In this document: piece by piece, positions 16,101 through 25,152 of the stretch
Numbering within the stretch: the stretch's first letter is position 1
Layout: every line of letters starts with the position of its first letter
Assembly (NCBI RefSeq): GCF_042684645.1
Contig: NZ_JBHULV010000051.1
Coordinates: 62,001 to 126,000 of the forward strand
DNA length: 64,000 bases
Direction: 5' to 3'
Source of the DNA: Pseudopedobacter alpinus
Lineage (GTDB): Bacteria > Bacteroidota > Bacteroidia > Sphingobacteriales > Sphingobacteriaceae
Made by a program: the position numbers and the translations under genes
Notes under the pieces: generated by a model
Told to the model about the DNA's origin: nothing
What the model saw: the letters and a program-made list of their open reading frames with translations, nothing else
The model's database searches: none

Positions 16101-18017
16101 ATGATTGCAATAAACGACTTAACATTCTTAATTGGCTCTAGAGCCTTATACGAAGACGCTAACTGGCATATTAAACCAGGAGAGAAAATAGGATTAATTG
16201 GTGCTAATGGTACTGGAAAATCCACTTTATTAAAAATAATTGTTGGTGAATATGCCCCTTCTTTGGGTACTATTTCAATGGCTAAAGATTTAAAAATTGG
16301 TTATTTAAACCAAGATTTGTTGTCTTACGATTCTCACCATAGCATTTTACATGTGGCCATGGAAGCCTTTGAGCGCCAAAATCAACTGCATGACGAGATT
16401 GAAATTTTATTAAAAAAGATTGAAACTGACTATTCTGAAGAGATTTTAAATAAACTGAGCGATAAGCAACAAGAATTTGAAGCTTTAGATGGTTATAGTA
16501 TTGAATACCGAGCGAATGAGATTTTAGCCGGTTTAGGTTTTAGTACAGAAGATCAACATCGTCCGCTTAATACCTTTTCTGGAGGTTGGCGTATGCGTGT
16601 TATGTTGGCTAAAATTTTACTGCAAACACCTGATATTCTTTTACTGGATGAGCCAACCAACCACATGGATTTACCATCTATTAAATGGTTAGAAGCTTAT
16701 TTAAATGGTTTTGATGGCGCAATAGTAATTGTATCTCACGATAGGTACTTTTTAGATAAAATTGTTAACCGTATTGTAGAATCTAGAAAAGGAAAACTGA
16801 CGATTTACTCTGGTAACTATTCTTTCTATTTAGAAGAAAAAGCTTTAAGAGGAGAAATTCAGAAAGGCGAGTTTAAAAATCAGCAAGCTAAAATTAAACA
16901 AGAAGAACGTTTAATTGAGCGTTTTAGAGCCAAAGCATCTAAAGCCAAAATGGCACAATCCCGTATGAAAGCTTTAGATAAAATGGAGCGTGTGGATGAT
17001 GTGGATGATGATAACCCAACGGTAAATTTCAGATTTAAATTTAGCAAACCTTCTGGAAGGCATGTAGTTAGAATTGAAGAAGCTTATAAAAAATATCCTG
17101 CAATTGATATTTTAGAGAATGCAGATGGTGTAATTGAAAAAGGCGATAAAATTGCTTTAATTGGTGCAAATGGTAAAGGTAAATCAACACTTTTAAGAAT
17201 TATTGCTGGCACAGAAACCTTTAAAGGAATGTGCGAAACTGGGCATAATGTAACTACAACATTTTTCGCACAACATCAGTTAGAGAGTTTGCATTTAGAC
17301 AACTCTATTTTAGAAGAAATGCAATCTTTTGCACCAAAACATAGCGATACTGAATTACGTTCTATTTTAGGCTGTTTCTTATTTACTGGAGATGATGTTT
17401 TCAAAAAAATTAGGGTATTATCAGGAGGCGAGAAATCAAGGGTAGCTTTGGCAAAATCATTAACCACTGATTCTAACTTTTTGATTCTGGATGAGCCTAC
17501 CAACCACTTAGATATTCAATCTGTAAATATATTAATTCAGGCTTTACAGCAATATGAGGGTACTTTTATTGCCGTTTCTCACGATAGGTATTTCTTAGAT
17601 AACGTTGCCAATAAAATTTGGTTTATAGAGGATAAAGACATTAACGAGTATCCAGGCACTTATGCCGAATACGAAGAATGGCAGGCAAAAAGAGAAAAAG
17701 CTGGTGAAACAGGTGGAATAAAGCCTGCAAAGGTAGCTAAACCTAAAAAAGAAGAGCCAAAACCTTCTGAAATTGAAGAAAAGAAAAAGCAGCTAAAAAA
17801 ACTTAACCTGCAATTACAGGTCCTAGAAGATGAAATTGCAGAAAAAGAAAAAGCGGTAAAAACTTTAGAAGCAGATATTGCTAAAGAGGAAATTTATAGC
17901 AATCCAACAAAACTTAAAGAAGTAAACGAGCGTTATAACGTAGCTAAAGAAAGCTTAGGAGCAGTACAATTACATTGGGAGCAATTGGCAGAAGAAATAA
18001 TGATTTTGGAAGGATGA
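16101..18017 (+). CDS. ABC-F family ATPase (Uup-like)
   Basis: This 638-residue protein has two ABC ATPase domains and no membrane domain. Domain 1 has Walker A GANGTGKST, signature FSGGWRMRV and Walker B LLLDEPTNHMDLPS. The linker is charged (KIKQEERLIERFRAKASKAK). Domain 2 has GANGKGKST, LSGGEKSRV and LILDEPTNHLDIQS. A C-terminal coiled coil (about residues 560-635) is Uup-like. ABC-F proteins act on the ribosome E-site or in translation quality control; resistance subfamilies exist but nothing here indicates that role. I chose the start at 16101 because MIAINDLTF is the normal family N-terminus and a -7 box lies just before it. Confidence 0.93.
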   Translation: MIAINDLTFLIGSRALYEDANWHIKPGEKIGLIGANGTGKSTLLKIIVGEYAPSLGTISMAKDLKIGYLNQDLLSYDSHHSILHVAMEAFERQNQLHDEIEILLKKIETDYSEEILNKLSDKQQEFEALDGYSIEYRANEILAGLGFSTEDQHRPLNTFSGGWRMRVMLAKILLQTPDILLLDEPTNHMDLPSIKWLEAYLNGFDGAIVIVSHDRYFLDKIVNRIVESRKGKLTIYSGNYSFYLEEKALRGEIQKGEFKNQQAKIKQEERLIERFRAKASKAKMAQSRMKALDKMERVDDVDDDNPTVNFRFKFSKPSGRHVVRIEEAYKKYPAIDILENADGVIEKGDKIALIGANGKGKSTLLRIIAGTETFKGMCETGHNVTTTFFAQHQLESLHLDNSILEEMQSFAPKHSDTELRSILGCFLFTGDDVFKKIRVLSGGEKSRVALAKSLTTDSNFLILDEPTNHLDIQSVNILIQALQQYEGTFIAVSHDRYFLDNVANKIWFIEDKDINEYPGTYAEYEEWQAKREKAGETGGIKPAKVAKPKKEEPKPSEIEEKKKQLKKLNLQLQVLEDEIAEKEKAVKTLEADIAKEEIYSNPTKLKEVNERYNVAKESLGAVQLHWEQLAEEIMILEG

Positions 18018-18106
18018 TTTGGTGGTTAGTTTGTTAGGTGTTTAATTGTTGGTAATAGAATTTATGAAATAATAATTTTATAAATATGTAAGTTAAAATA
18101 GAAATT

Positions 18107-19477
18107 ATGAAGAAAGGGAGTGTTTTAAATAAATTACAAGTTTCTATAAATATAGTTCTTATTACTTGCTGCCTATTATTTGTTACATCTACTATTCACG
18201 CTCAAAAAAAGCAGAAAAAACAAAAGAAAGAACGTGAAGTTGTTGTAGTTGCCCCATCATCTGAGTTAATTTATGACGATGTAGATTACATTCCGGAAAT
18301 TAAGACTGTTACTTTTTTTAACGCACAAAAGGAACAATCTTTCCCCATCTTAAATTTAGGAAGTTCGGAACAATTGATTTTGAGGTTTGATGATCTACGA
18401 GGTGGAAGACACAATTTGTATTATACGATTGTTCATTGTAATGCAGATTGGACGCCTTCTCCCATTACATCAATTGATTATTTAGATAGTTATAATGAAG
18501 AGTTTGTAAATAATTATAGAGTTGCCAACAATACCTACCAAAACTATACGCATTATCAAATAAACTTACCCAATTTAAGTATTATCCCTAAATTATCTGG
18601 CAACTACTTGGTTAAAGTTTATGAGAACGGAGACCCTACAAAATTGCTATTATCGCGTAGGTTTTTTATTGTAAATACAAAAGTAAATTTGCAAGCAGAA
18701 ACAGTTTTCTCTAACGCTGTTTCTGAAAGAGATGCTAATCAAAAAATAAACTTTACCATATTTCATCCTAATTTAAATATTCAAAACGTTTATCAAGAAA
18801 TTGTGGCGGTGGTAATGCAAAATGCAAGAACCGAAACAATTAAAAGAACAATCAAACCGCTTTTTATAAGAAAAGACCAGTTAGTATATACAGATATTCT
18901 GACTAATGATTTTGCGGGCGGAAATGAATTTAGACGTTTTGACACAAGAAGTTTTAGGGTAACATCTGAAGGGGTTTATCAAATTATAAAGGATTCTCTT
19001 TTTAGGGTTAATTTATTTACAGATTTAGATAGAAGTAAAGCTAAATACACCTTTCAGTTTGATGAGAATGGAAACTTTTACACCCTTAATCAAGATGGTT
19101 TTGACCCACGTTATGATGCCGATTATGCAAATGTTGGTTTTGCATTAAAAGCCACTCCACCAGATGATAAAGGTTACGCTTATGTTGTAGGTAAGTTTAA
19201 TGCTTATCAACGTAATAAAATAAACAGAATGCAATATGACGCTACAAATAATATATTTAGCTTAAACACACTTATAAAGCAAGGTGTTACAGAATATAAA
19301 TACGTTTGGGCTGATGAAAATGGTAAAGTGATTAAAGAAAACGCTTTTGAAGGTGACTTTTTCCAAACGGAAAACGATTATCAAATTTTGATTTATTACA
19401 AAGCACCCGGCTTCCGTTTTGATCAATTAATTGCTTTTACAGAATTAAATACGGTAAATAATCCTAAGAATTTTTAA
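18107..19477 (+). CDS. Type IX secretion system plug protein (DUF5103)
   Basis: This 456-residue protein has a signal peptide (hydrophobic residues 12-30, ending near IHAQK) and then a basic KKQKKQKKER stretch. The N-terminal domain shows the DUF5103 pattern: LRFDDLRGGRHNLYYTIVHC, DYLDSYNEEF and NNTYQNYTHYQINLPN. The family includes the periplasmic plug that closes the SprA translocon in Flavobacterium johnsoniae. Together with PorT at 2379 it indicates a T9SS in this organism. The gene stands alone, with a possible terminator after it. Confidence 0.85.
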   Translation: MKKGSVLNKLQVSINIVLITCCLLFVTSTIHAQKKQKKQKKEREVVVVAPSSELIYDDVDYIPEIKTVTFFNAQKEQSFPILNLGSSEQLILRFDDLRGGRHNLYYTIVHCNADWTPSPITSIDYLDSYNEEFVNNYRVANNTYQNYTHYQINLPNLSIIPKLSGNYLVKVYENGDPTKLLLSRRFFIVNTKVNLQAETVFSNAVSERDANQKINFTIFHPNLNIQNVYQEIVAVVMQNARTETIKRTIKPLFIRKDQLVYTDILTNDFAGGNEFRRFDTRSFRVTSEGVYQIIKDSLFRVNLFTDLDRSKAKYTFQFDENGNFYTLNQDGFDPRYDADYANVGFALKATPPDDKGYAYVVGKFNAYQRNKINRMQYDATNNIFSLNTLIKQGVTEYKYVWADENGKVIKENAFEGDFFQTENDYQILIYYKAPGFRFDQLIAFTELNTVNNPKNF

Positions 19478-19481
19478 TTTA

Positions 19482-19520
19482 TCTAATTGGTTTTGTGAAA
19501 TAATTAGAATTTATTTTTTT
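19482..19520 (+). terminator. Possible terminator after the T9SS plug gene
   Basis: A weak AT-only stem, tctaatt with aattaga (19482-19508), is followed by a run of nine T. It lies just past the stop of the plug gene in the convergent gap. The low-GC stem makes this a moderate call. Confidence 0.35.
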
Positions 19521-19580
19521 TTAGACTTATCTATAATAACGTTTTTAATAACCTGAAACACTTGTTAAGAACAAAAAAAA

Positions 19581-20396
19581 TCAACTAATCAGTGGGTCTT
19601 TTTCTTTTTTAAAATGATTAAACACCATTTTATCTAAAAATTTGGGAATAAATTTTTGAAGCGTTACTGTTAATTTACCTTGGCCAGTCATAATTAATTG
19701 TCTTTTTCTTGCTTCAACACCATCAACAATTCTAATGGCCACCTCTTGGCTACTCATCATTTTCTCTTCTACCATTGAAGACTCTCCTTGAGGTTGAGCA
19801 CTGTTGTTTAAAGCAACATTTCTAATATTTGAAGCTGTAAAACCCGGACAAGCAACCATTACATGTAAATCGTTTTTTAGGTTTTCTATCCTTAAAGATT
19901 CAAAAAAGCCATTAACTGCAAATTTAGATGCAGAATAACCCGTACGCCCTGGTAAACCTTTAAAACCCGCAATAGAAGAAATACCAACAACAGACCCACT
20001 CCTATTTAAAAGTTCGTTTATTGCATATTTTGTGCAATAAACAGTTCCCCAAAAATTTATATCCATCACTTTTTTCAGCACTTCTAAATCCAGATCTTTA
20101 AACAAAGCCCGCATAGAAATACCTGCATTGTTTACTAAAATATCAATTTGCCCAAAAGTGGCAATGGTTTGTAGCATTAAATGCTTACAATCATCCTCAA
20201 CACTTACATCTGTTTGTACAGCTAAAGCTTTCACTTTATATTTTTGGTGAATATCTTGTGTAATTTCGCAAAGCTTAACGTACTGCCTTGCCGCTAAAAC
20301 TACATTTGCACCCCTTTTTGCAAATTCATAAGCACAAGCCTCTCCTATTCCGCTAGATGCGCCTGTAATAACTACAACTTTACCTTTTAAACTCAT
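19581..20396 (-). CDS. Short-chain dehydrogenase/reductase
   Basis: This 271-residue classical SDR has TGASSGIGEACAYEF near the N-terminus, NNAGISM, the catalytic Ser in VGISSIAG and YSASKFAVN. The ARQ motif after beta-2 (LAARQYVKLCE) suggests a preference for NADP(H). Its C-terminal tail (LQKFIPKFLDKMVFNHFKKE) resembles that of membrane-associated 11-beta-HSD-like SDRs. The substrate is unknown. It is the last gene of a recR-GT2-SDR operon, starting one base after the glycosyltransferase gene. Confidence 0.87.
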   Translation of the reverse strand: MSLKGKVVVITGASSGIGEACAYEFAKRGANVVLAARQYVKLCEITQDIHQKYKVKALAVQTDVSVEDDCKHLMLQTIATFGQIDILVNNAGISMRALFKDLDLEVLKKVMDINFWGTVYCTKYAINELLNRSGSVVGISSIAGFKGLPGRTGYSASKFAVNGFFESLRIENLKNDLHVMVACPGFTASNIRNVALNNSAQPQGESSMVEEKMMSSQEVAIRIVDGVEARKRQLIMTGQGKLTVTLQKFIPKFLDKMVFNHFKKEKDPLIS

Positions 20397-20397
20397 G

Positions 20398-21174
20398 TTA
20401 AAATTTTAAAAAATGCTTTCTTACAAAAATGAACATTGATCCGTAGAAACTCTGCAAATATTTGAAACTAAATTTACGCGTACTTTGTCCTTTGAAATGT
20501 GTAATGTATGTTTCGGGGAAATAATAATTTTTAAATCCTGCTAATTTTAAACGATACGATAAATCAATATCTTCTCCATACATAAAAAAATCTTCATCAA
20601 ACAAACCCACTTTTTTTAAAGCTGATGCTCTTAAAAGCATAAAAGCTCCCGCAATAACATCAACCTCTGCCGTTTCAAACTCGTTAATATAGCCCAGATA
20701 ATAACTATTAAACAGTTTAGATTTTGGAAACAAACGGTTTAAACCAGATAATTTACAAAAGGAAACCCAAGGTGTTGGTAAACCTCTTTTTGATTCGGGT
20801 AAAAACTCACCTTGTCCGTTTAACATTCTTACACCTAAACAACCTACATCTTCTCTGTTATTTAAAAAATTAATGGTTTTGCTTAATGTATCTTTATTTG
20901 TAATGGTATCGGGGTTTATTACTAAAATATATTTGCCTTTTGCTTTAACTATTGCCTGATTGTTAGCCACAGAAAAACCTTCATTTTTGGCGTTTTCAAT
21001 TAAATTCACCTGCGGAAAAAAGTTTTTAACCATTTCCACGGATTTATCTTTAGAACTGTTATCTACCACAAAAATCTCAGATTTTATATCCTCAGCTGCA
21101 ACCAATAAAGAACTGATTGCCTGCTGCAATAAATCTTTAACGTTGTAACTAACAATAATGATAGATAATTCCAA
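20398..21174 (-). CDS. Family 2 glycosyltransferase (rhamnosyltransferase-like)
   Basis: This 258-residue GT-A glycosyltransferase begins ELSIIIVSYNVKDLLQQAI. It has FVVDNSSKDKSVEM, NEGFSVANNQAI, the acidic motif VINPDTITNKD and the acceptor-site signature FFMYGEDIDLSYRLKLAGF. This pattern is typical of the dTDP-rhamnose/WbbL-type subgroup. The start is TTG at 21174-21172, two bases after the recR stop, with the conserved first strand immediately following. It is unlinked to the polysaccharide operon at 4-10 kb and probably acts in cell-surface glycan synthesis. Confidence 0.88.
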   Translation of the reverse strand: MELSIIIVSYNVKDLLQQAISSLLVAAEDIKSEIFVVDNSSKDKSVEMVKNFFPQVNLIENAKNEGFSVANNQAIVKAKGKYILVINPDTITNKDTLSKTINFLNNREDVGCLGVRMLNGQGEFLPESKRGLPTPWVSFCKLSGLNRLFPKSKLFNSYYLGYINEFETAEVDVIAGAFMLLRASALKKVGLFDEDFFMYGEDIDLSYRLKLAGFKNYYFPETYITHFKGQSTRKFSFKYLQSFYGSMFIFVRKHFLKF

Positions 21175-21176
21175 GG

Positions 21177-21794
21177 CTATTTAGTAAGAGAGTTTTGATA
21201 AGGTACTCTTGTGGTAATAGATCTACCCAAAGTTAATTCATCGGCGTATTCAATTTCTCCACCAAAAGCAATCCCTCTGGCTAATGTACTAATTTTAATG
21301 TTTTCTGTATTTAGCTTCTTGTTTAAGTAAAAAATGGTGGTATCGCCCTCCATTGTTGCACTTAGTGCAAATATGATTTCTTTAACATCCGTGTTTTCTG
21401 CCCTATTAACCAATTGGGCAATAGTTAAATCGGCAGGGCCAACGCCATCCATTGGAGATATTAAACCATTTAAAACATGATATAAACCGTTATATTGATG
21501 CGTGTTTTCTATAGCCATAATATCACGACTATCCTCAACCACGCAAATAATACTTTGGTCTCTTTTATGCGATGTGCAAATTTCACACAATTCGGCATCA
21601 GATATATGATGACAATTTTTACAAAATTTAATATTGTTTTTTAGTACAGTTATACTTTCGGTGAATTTAGAAACTTGGCTATGTTCTTGATTTAATAAAT
21701 GCAAAACCAAACGCAAAGCAGTTTTTTGCCCAATTCCGGGTAGTTTTCCAAATTCTGTTACTGCATTCTCTAATAATTTAGAGGAAAAATTCAT
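21177..21794 (-). CDS. recR: Recombination mediator protein RecR
   Basis: RecR works with RecO (and RecF) to load RecA on SSB-coated gapped DNA. The 205 residues carry the N-terminal helix-hairpin-helix (LPGIGQKTALRL), the four-Cys zinc motif CKNCHHISDAELCEIC and the Toprim domain (ICVVEDSRDIMAIENT). The C-terminal RecR segment TTIFYLNKKL and IAFGGEIEYADELTL is complete. It starts an operon with a GT2 and an SDR gene, a combination with no obvious functional link. Confidence 0.97.
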   Translation of the reverse strand: MNFSSKLLENAVTEFGKLPGIGQKTALRLVLHLLNQEHSQVSKFTESITVLKNNIKFCKNCHHISDAELCEICTSHKRDQSIICVVEDSRDIMAIENTHQYNGLYHVLNGLISPMDGVGPADLTIAQLVNRAENTDVKEIIFALSATMEGDTTIFYLNKKLNTENIKISTLARGIAFGGEIEYADELTLGRSITTRVPYQNSLTK

Positions 21795-22001
21795 TTTGCT
21801 AATTTAAAAATTAAATGCTAATTAGCGATTGGTTTTAAACCGAAGCTATTATAAATTACATAGCCATTAAATTTGTGTTTATTAAAAAATAAAACAAAAT
21901 TATATTTAGAGTCTTTTATTAAATAACAGATTGGTTACATTTAATAGAAAATACATAATCTACCATAGAAAAGCATAAATTGCTTAATTAAATAAAAGAG
22001 T

Positions 22002-22709
22002 ATGACGAGTGAAGATAAAATAAGAAGTGCGTTTGAGAACAAAACTTGGCAAGAAATTAAAGTAACAGATTCTTGGCAAATTTTTAAAATAATGGCCGAG
22101 TTTGTTGATGGATTTGAGAAGTTGGCTAAAATTGGTCCTTGTGTTTCCATATTTGGTTCTGCCCGCACAAAAAACGAAAATAAATATTATCAAATGGCTG
22201 TTGATACTGGTCGTTTATTAACAGAAAGAGGTTACGGAGTAATTACTGGTGGTGGCCCTGGAATAATGGAAGCTGGAAATAAAGGTGCTTTTGAAGCTGG
22301 TGGAAAATCAGTTGGGTTAAACATTGAACTACCTTTTGAGCAATTTCATAATAGATATATTGATAGAGACAAAATTTTAGAATTTGATTATTTCTTCATC
22401 AGAAAAGTGATGTTTATGAAATATTCTCAAGGTTATATTGTATTGCCAGGAGGTTTTGGAACTATGGATGAGCTTTTTGAAGCCATGACATTAATACAAA
22501 CTGGTAAAATTGCTCGTTTCCCTATTGTTTTAGTTGGTGTTGATTATTGGAAAGGCCTAATTGAGTGGATTAAAAATACCATGTTAGAATCTGAAAGAAA
22601 TATTAACCCCGAAGATTTAAACCTTTTTAGATTAGTAGATACTGCTGAAGAAGCTGCAGAACATATTTTTAGATTTTATGAGAAATATGTGCTTAAACCT
22701 AATTTTTAA
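22002..22709 (+). CDS. LOG-family protein (TIGR00730)
   Basis: This 235-residue cytoplasmic Rossmann-fold protein has SIFGSARTKNENKYY, the phosphate-binding GGGPGIMEAGNKGA and the family signature PGGFGTMDELFE. Characterised members hydrolyse cytokinin riboside monophosphates or other nucleotide monophosphates to the base and ribose phosphate (Lonely guy activity); bacterial roles vary. The N-terminal 40 residues precede the domain and resemble the longer bacterial subgroup. It is a single-gene transcript ended by a strong terminator. Confidence 0.92.
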   Translation: MTSEDKIRSAFENKTWQEIKVTDSWQIFKIMAEFVDGFEKLAKIGPCVSIFGSARTKNENKYYQMAVDTGRLLTERGYGVITGGGPGIMEAGNKGAFEAGGKSVGLNIELPFEQFHNRYIDRDKILEFDYFFIRKVMFMKYSQGYIVLPGGFGTMDELFEAMTLIQTGKIARFPIVLVGVDYWKGLIEWIKNTMLESERNINPEDLNLFRLVDTAEEAAEHIFRFYEKYVLKPNF

Positions 22710-22719
22710 GATTTATGAT

Positions 22720-22752
22720 AAAGCCAGTTAGTCTTACTTAGCTGGCTTTTTA
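22720..22752 (+). terminator. Rho-independent terminator of the LOG gene
   Basis: The hairpin aaagccag...ctggcttt with an eight-pair stem closes a loop region at 22728-22740. It is followed by tttta, 11 bp past the stop of the LOG-family gene. Confidence 0.8.
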
Positions 22753-22832
22753 TTTCAGTATTATCCGGTTCTAAAATAACGTTACTAAAAAAAATTCAAT
22801 AAAGTCTTTAGGAACTTTAAAGTATATTTTAT

Positions 22833-23171
22833 CTACTCCTCTAACAAAATCTCAACTTCTACCTTTAATATTGGAATATGCTTATTCACTATTCCCCAAA
22901 TTGTTTCGTCCGAAACTGAATCGTAACCATGTATAACACGATTTCTTACGTCAACCAATTTTCTTGAATTTGTTATTGTAAAGTCTGGATTTTTCTTTAA
23001 AATTCGGCTCATAGCTTCACCAATAATCTCTATGTTTCTTTCAACAGCTCTTTTGGTTCTAATATCGGCTTGATTGACCTTAAAATCTTTTGGTCTATCC
23101 GCAAAGAAACTTTCAATTTCAGAAATAGCTGTTAAAATATCAAAAAGCCAACTTTTGATTTCAATGTCCAT
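22833..23171 (-). CDS. hepT: HepT-like HEPN-domain toxin (DUF86)
   Basis: This 112-residue all-helical HEPN protein carries the ribonuclease motif RX4HXY: Arg76-NRVI-His81-Gly-Tyr83. It is the toxin of MntA/HepT modules. In characterised pairs the cognate MNT protein AMPylates the Tyr of this motif and so blocks RNase activity. The start ATG lies within the end of the upstream mntA gene (11-bp overlap), the usual antitoxin-first order. Length and motifs are intact. Confidence 0.9.
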   Translation of the reverse strand: MDIEIKSWLFDILTAISEIESFFADRPKDFKVNQADIRTKRAVERNIEIIGEAMSRILKKNPDFTITNSRKLVDVRNRVIHGYDSVSDETIWGIVNKHIPILKVEVEILLEE

Positions 23172-23463
23172 AAATCAGTTGCTTATGTTCGCTAATATTT
23201 TTTTTGAAATAAGGGTTTTTAATTGCCTGCTCTTCCAATAAATCAACCTGCCTATTTAAAACACTTTGTAATGCAAACTTAAATTCAAAGTAATTATCGG
23301 CATATTCTTCTAATTGAACGTTTTCAAAATCAACAATTAAATCAATATCACTTTTGGCGGTAAATTTATTTGTCAAAACAGAACCAAAAGCATAAAGAGA
23401 CTTAACGCTGTAACTGCTACATAACTTTTTAATTTCGGGAATATGTCTCTCTAAAAATGTCAT
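23161..23463 (-). CDS. mntA: MntA-like nucleotidyltransferase antitoxin
   Basis: This 100-residue minimal nucleotidyltransferase has the motif GSX10DXD: Gly27-Ser28, then Asp39 and Asp41, in AFGSVLTNKFTAKSDIDLIV. A third acidic residue probably lies in the strand around DLLEE. It would transfer AMP from ATP to the Tyr of the partner HepT toxin. It is the first gene of the two-gene module and overlaps hepT by 11 bp. The module lies between the LOG terminator and the divergent phospholipase-like gene. Confidence 0.9.
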   Translation of the reverse strand: MTFLERHIPEIKKLCSSYSVKSLYAFGSVLTNKFTAKSDIDLIVDFENVQLEEYADNYFEFKFALQSVLNRQVDLLEEQAIKNPYFKKNISEHKQLIYGH

Positions 23464-23625
23464 TCTATAAATTTATTAAAATTAGTAAAATTCATTCATA
23501 TCAACGCTTTTGCTATTAAAAAGTATTTTTTAACATTTTTATAATTAGATTGAAACATATCTTCTATCAAAAAATTCATCGTAATTCAAAAACTACCCTG
23601 CCTTCATTATCGTTTATTTAAAACA

Positions 23626-24558
23626 ATGACTAAAAAAACTATCCTCGCTAATTTTATTATATTTTATTCAATAAGTTCATTTGCCCAAGCAAACGATTCG
23701 CTCAACTTACAATTTATAGAACGTTACAAAGAAAACAGGCAATTATCTTACACATCGCCTTTAAGCGAAATTGGAGCACCATCTAAATATATTTTATCGG
23801 GTAAATTAACAACTACTTATATGCTGTTAGCTTCAAAAAAATTGCCTGTTGCTTTTGCTGTTATTCCCGATTTTACGGTAAGAGTAAGAAATGAAAAATC
23901 AGCCGGAGTAAGAACACCAAGTTTTAGATTAGGCGGAGCAACTTATGTAAGATTGAATAACAACTTAAATAACTATAAATACGCAGAAATTGGTTTCACC
24001 CATCACTCTAACGGACAAGATGCAAACGCTATAAATACAGATGGAACAATAAATACTTATAACGGAAACTTTAGTACTAATTATTTAACAGCTTCTTATA
24101 ATTTTGGGAATTTCACAAACCATGCAGCAGGTAAAAATTATAGTTCTTACAATCATAAAGTTGGATTAGAGTGGCATAAATGGTTTGCTTATGAAAAAGC
24201 ATTAGAAGATAATTACGGTTTTACACGCTTAAATTATAATTTTTCTTTGAGAAAGTATACTTTTTATAAACCAAAAAGCAAAGAAAAGACTCAATTAGAA
24301 AAAGAGTATTTAAGGTTAAATGCAGATGTATCTTATGCTGTAAACTCTATAAGCAATAGTCCAATTAAAGGAATAAAAAAGAGGTTAAATGCAGAACTTA
24401 CCGCTAATTATAGTTTGCCATTTATGCAAAATGTTTTTTTAATGGCTACAGCCGGATATTATGGAGAAGACCCGTATAATATCTATTTTTCTGACCATTA
24501 TGGCTTTTTACGCTTTGGTATTTCTACCGGATTTTTAAAGTATAAGGTTAAACCTTAA
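23626..24558 (+). CDS. PldA-like outer-membrane phospholipase A
   Basis: This 310-residue protein has a signal peptide (to about SSFAQA) and a strand-rich body fitting a 12-strand outer-membrane barrel. The segment GFTHHSNGQ (residues 123-131) matches the PldA/OMPLA active-site sequence, in E. coli GFNHQSNG. His126 and Ser128 would be the catalytic pair. Asn152 in FSTNYL is a candidate for the third residue. OMPLA hydrolyses phospholipids misplaced in the outer leaflet. The rest of the sequence is very diverged from PldA, so activity is inferred from the motif and topology. The stop overlaps the convergent DUF502 gene by four bases. Confidence 0.72.
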   Translation: MTKKTILANFIIFYSISSFAQANDSLNLQFIERYKENRQLSYTSPLSEIGAPSKYILSGKLTTTYMLLASKKLPVAFAVIPDFTVRVRNEKSAGVRTPSFRLGGATYVRLNNNLNNYKYAEIGFTHHSNGQDANAINTDGTINTYNGNFSTNYLTASYNFGNFTNHAAGKNYSSYNHKVGLEWHKWFAYEKALEDNYGFTRLNYNFSLRKYTFYKPKSKEKTQLEKEYLRLNADVSYAVNSISNSPIKGIKKRLNAELTANYSLPFMQNVFLMATAGYYGEDPYNIYFSDHYGFLRFGISTGFLKYKVKP

Positions 24559-25148
24559 TGTATAGAACTCACCCCGCCAGACACAATAAACTTCATAGCC
24601 TGTGCAGATGAAATATTTAATGGCTTCACTTGTTCTGCCTTAACAATATAAACTTGCCCTGCAAAAGAATAAGACCAAGGAAAATATACAGCAACATCGC
24701 CCTTTAGGCCGAAAGAACTCATATCTTTTTGCGTTAAAAAACCTATTCTTTTAAAGCCATGACTATCTTCAACCAATACAGGTTCGTTTAGTTTTTTCTC
24801 GTCCCCAACAAAAGCTTCGGTTAAATCTTTAATAGACGAGTATATGAATGTGAACAATGGTAGTTTATTTAACCATTTGCTAATCCAGTTATAAATAGGC
24901 TCTGTTATTAAATAAGTTACCACAATACCTGTAATTAGGATCAAAACAATAACAGATAATATCCCAAGTCCTGGAATATATAAAGGCTGCCCTGTGTAAG
25001 GATTAATCAAAAACCTTTCACTTAAATTTAAAGCCTCATCAACAGATGAAAATGCCCAAAACATTAAGAAAAAGGCTGCTCCTAATGGCAAAACCACTAA
25101 CAAACCTTTTATAAAGTAATTAAGTAATGCTTTTAAAATCCTTTTCAT
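24555..25148 (-). CDS. DUF502 family membrane protein
   Basis: This 197-residue protein has two transmembrane helices, at about residues 14-34 and 60-84. They are followed by a cytoplasmic domain with NKLPLFTFIYSSIKDLTEAF and VAVYFPWSYSFAGQVYIVKA, the DUF502 pattern. The family is widespread and its molecular role is unknown. It starts four bases after the stop of murF-alr and is therefore in the same transcript, which hints at a role in the envelope. Its 3-prime end overlaps the convergent PldA-like gene. Confidence 0.9.
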   Translation of the reverse strand: MKRILKALLNYFIKGLLVVLPLGAAFFLMFWAFSSVDEALNLSERFLINPYTGQPLYIPGLGILSVIVLILITGIVVTYLITEPIYNWISKWLNKLPLFTFIYSSIKDLTEAFVGDEKKLNEPVLVEDSHGFKRIGFLTQKDMSSFGLKGDVAVYFPWSYSFAGQVYIVKAEQVKPLNISSAQAMKFIVSGGVSSIH

Positions 25149-25152
25149 CTTC

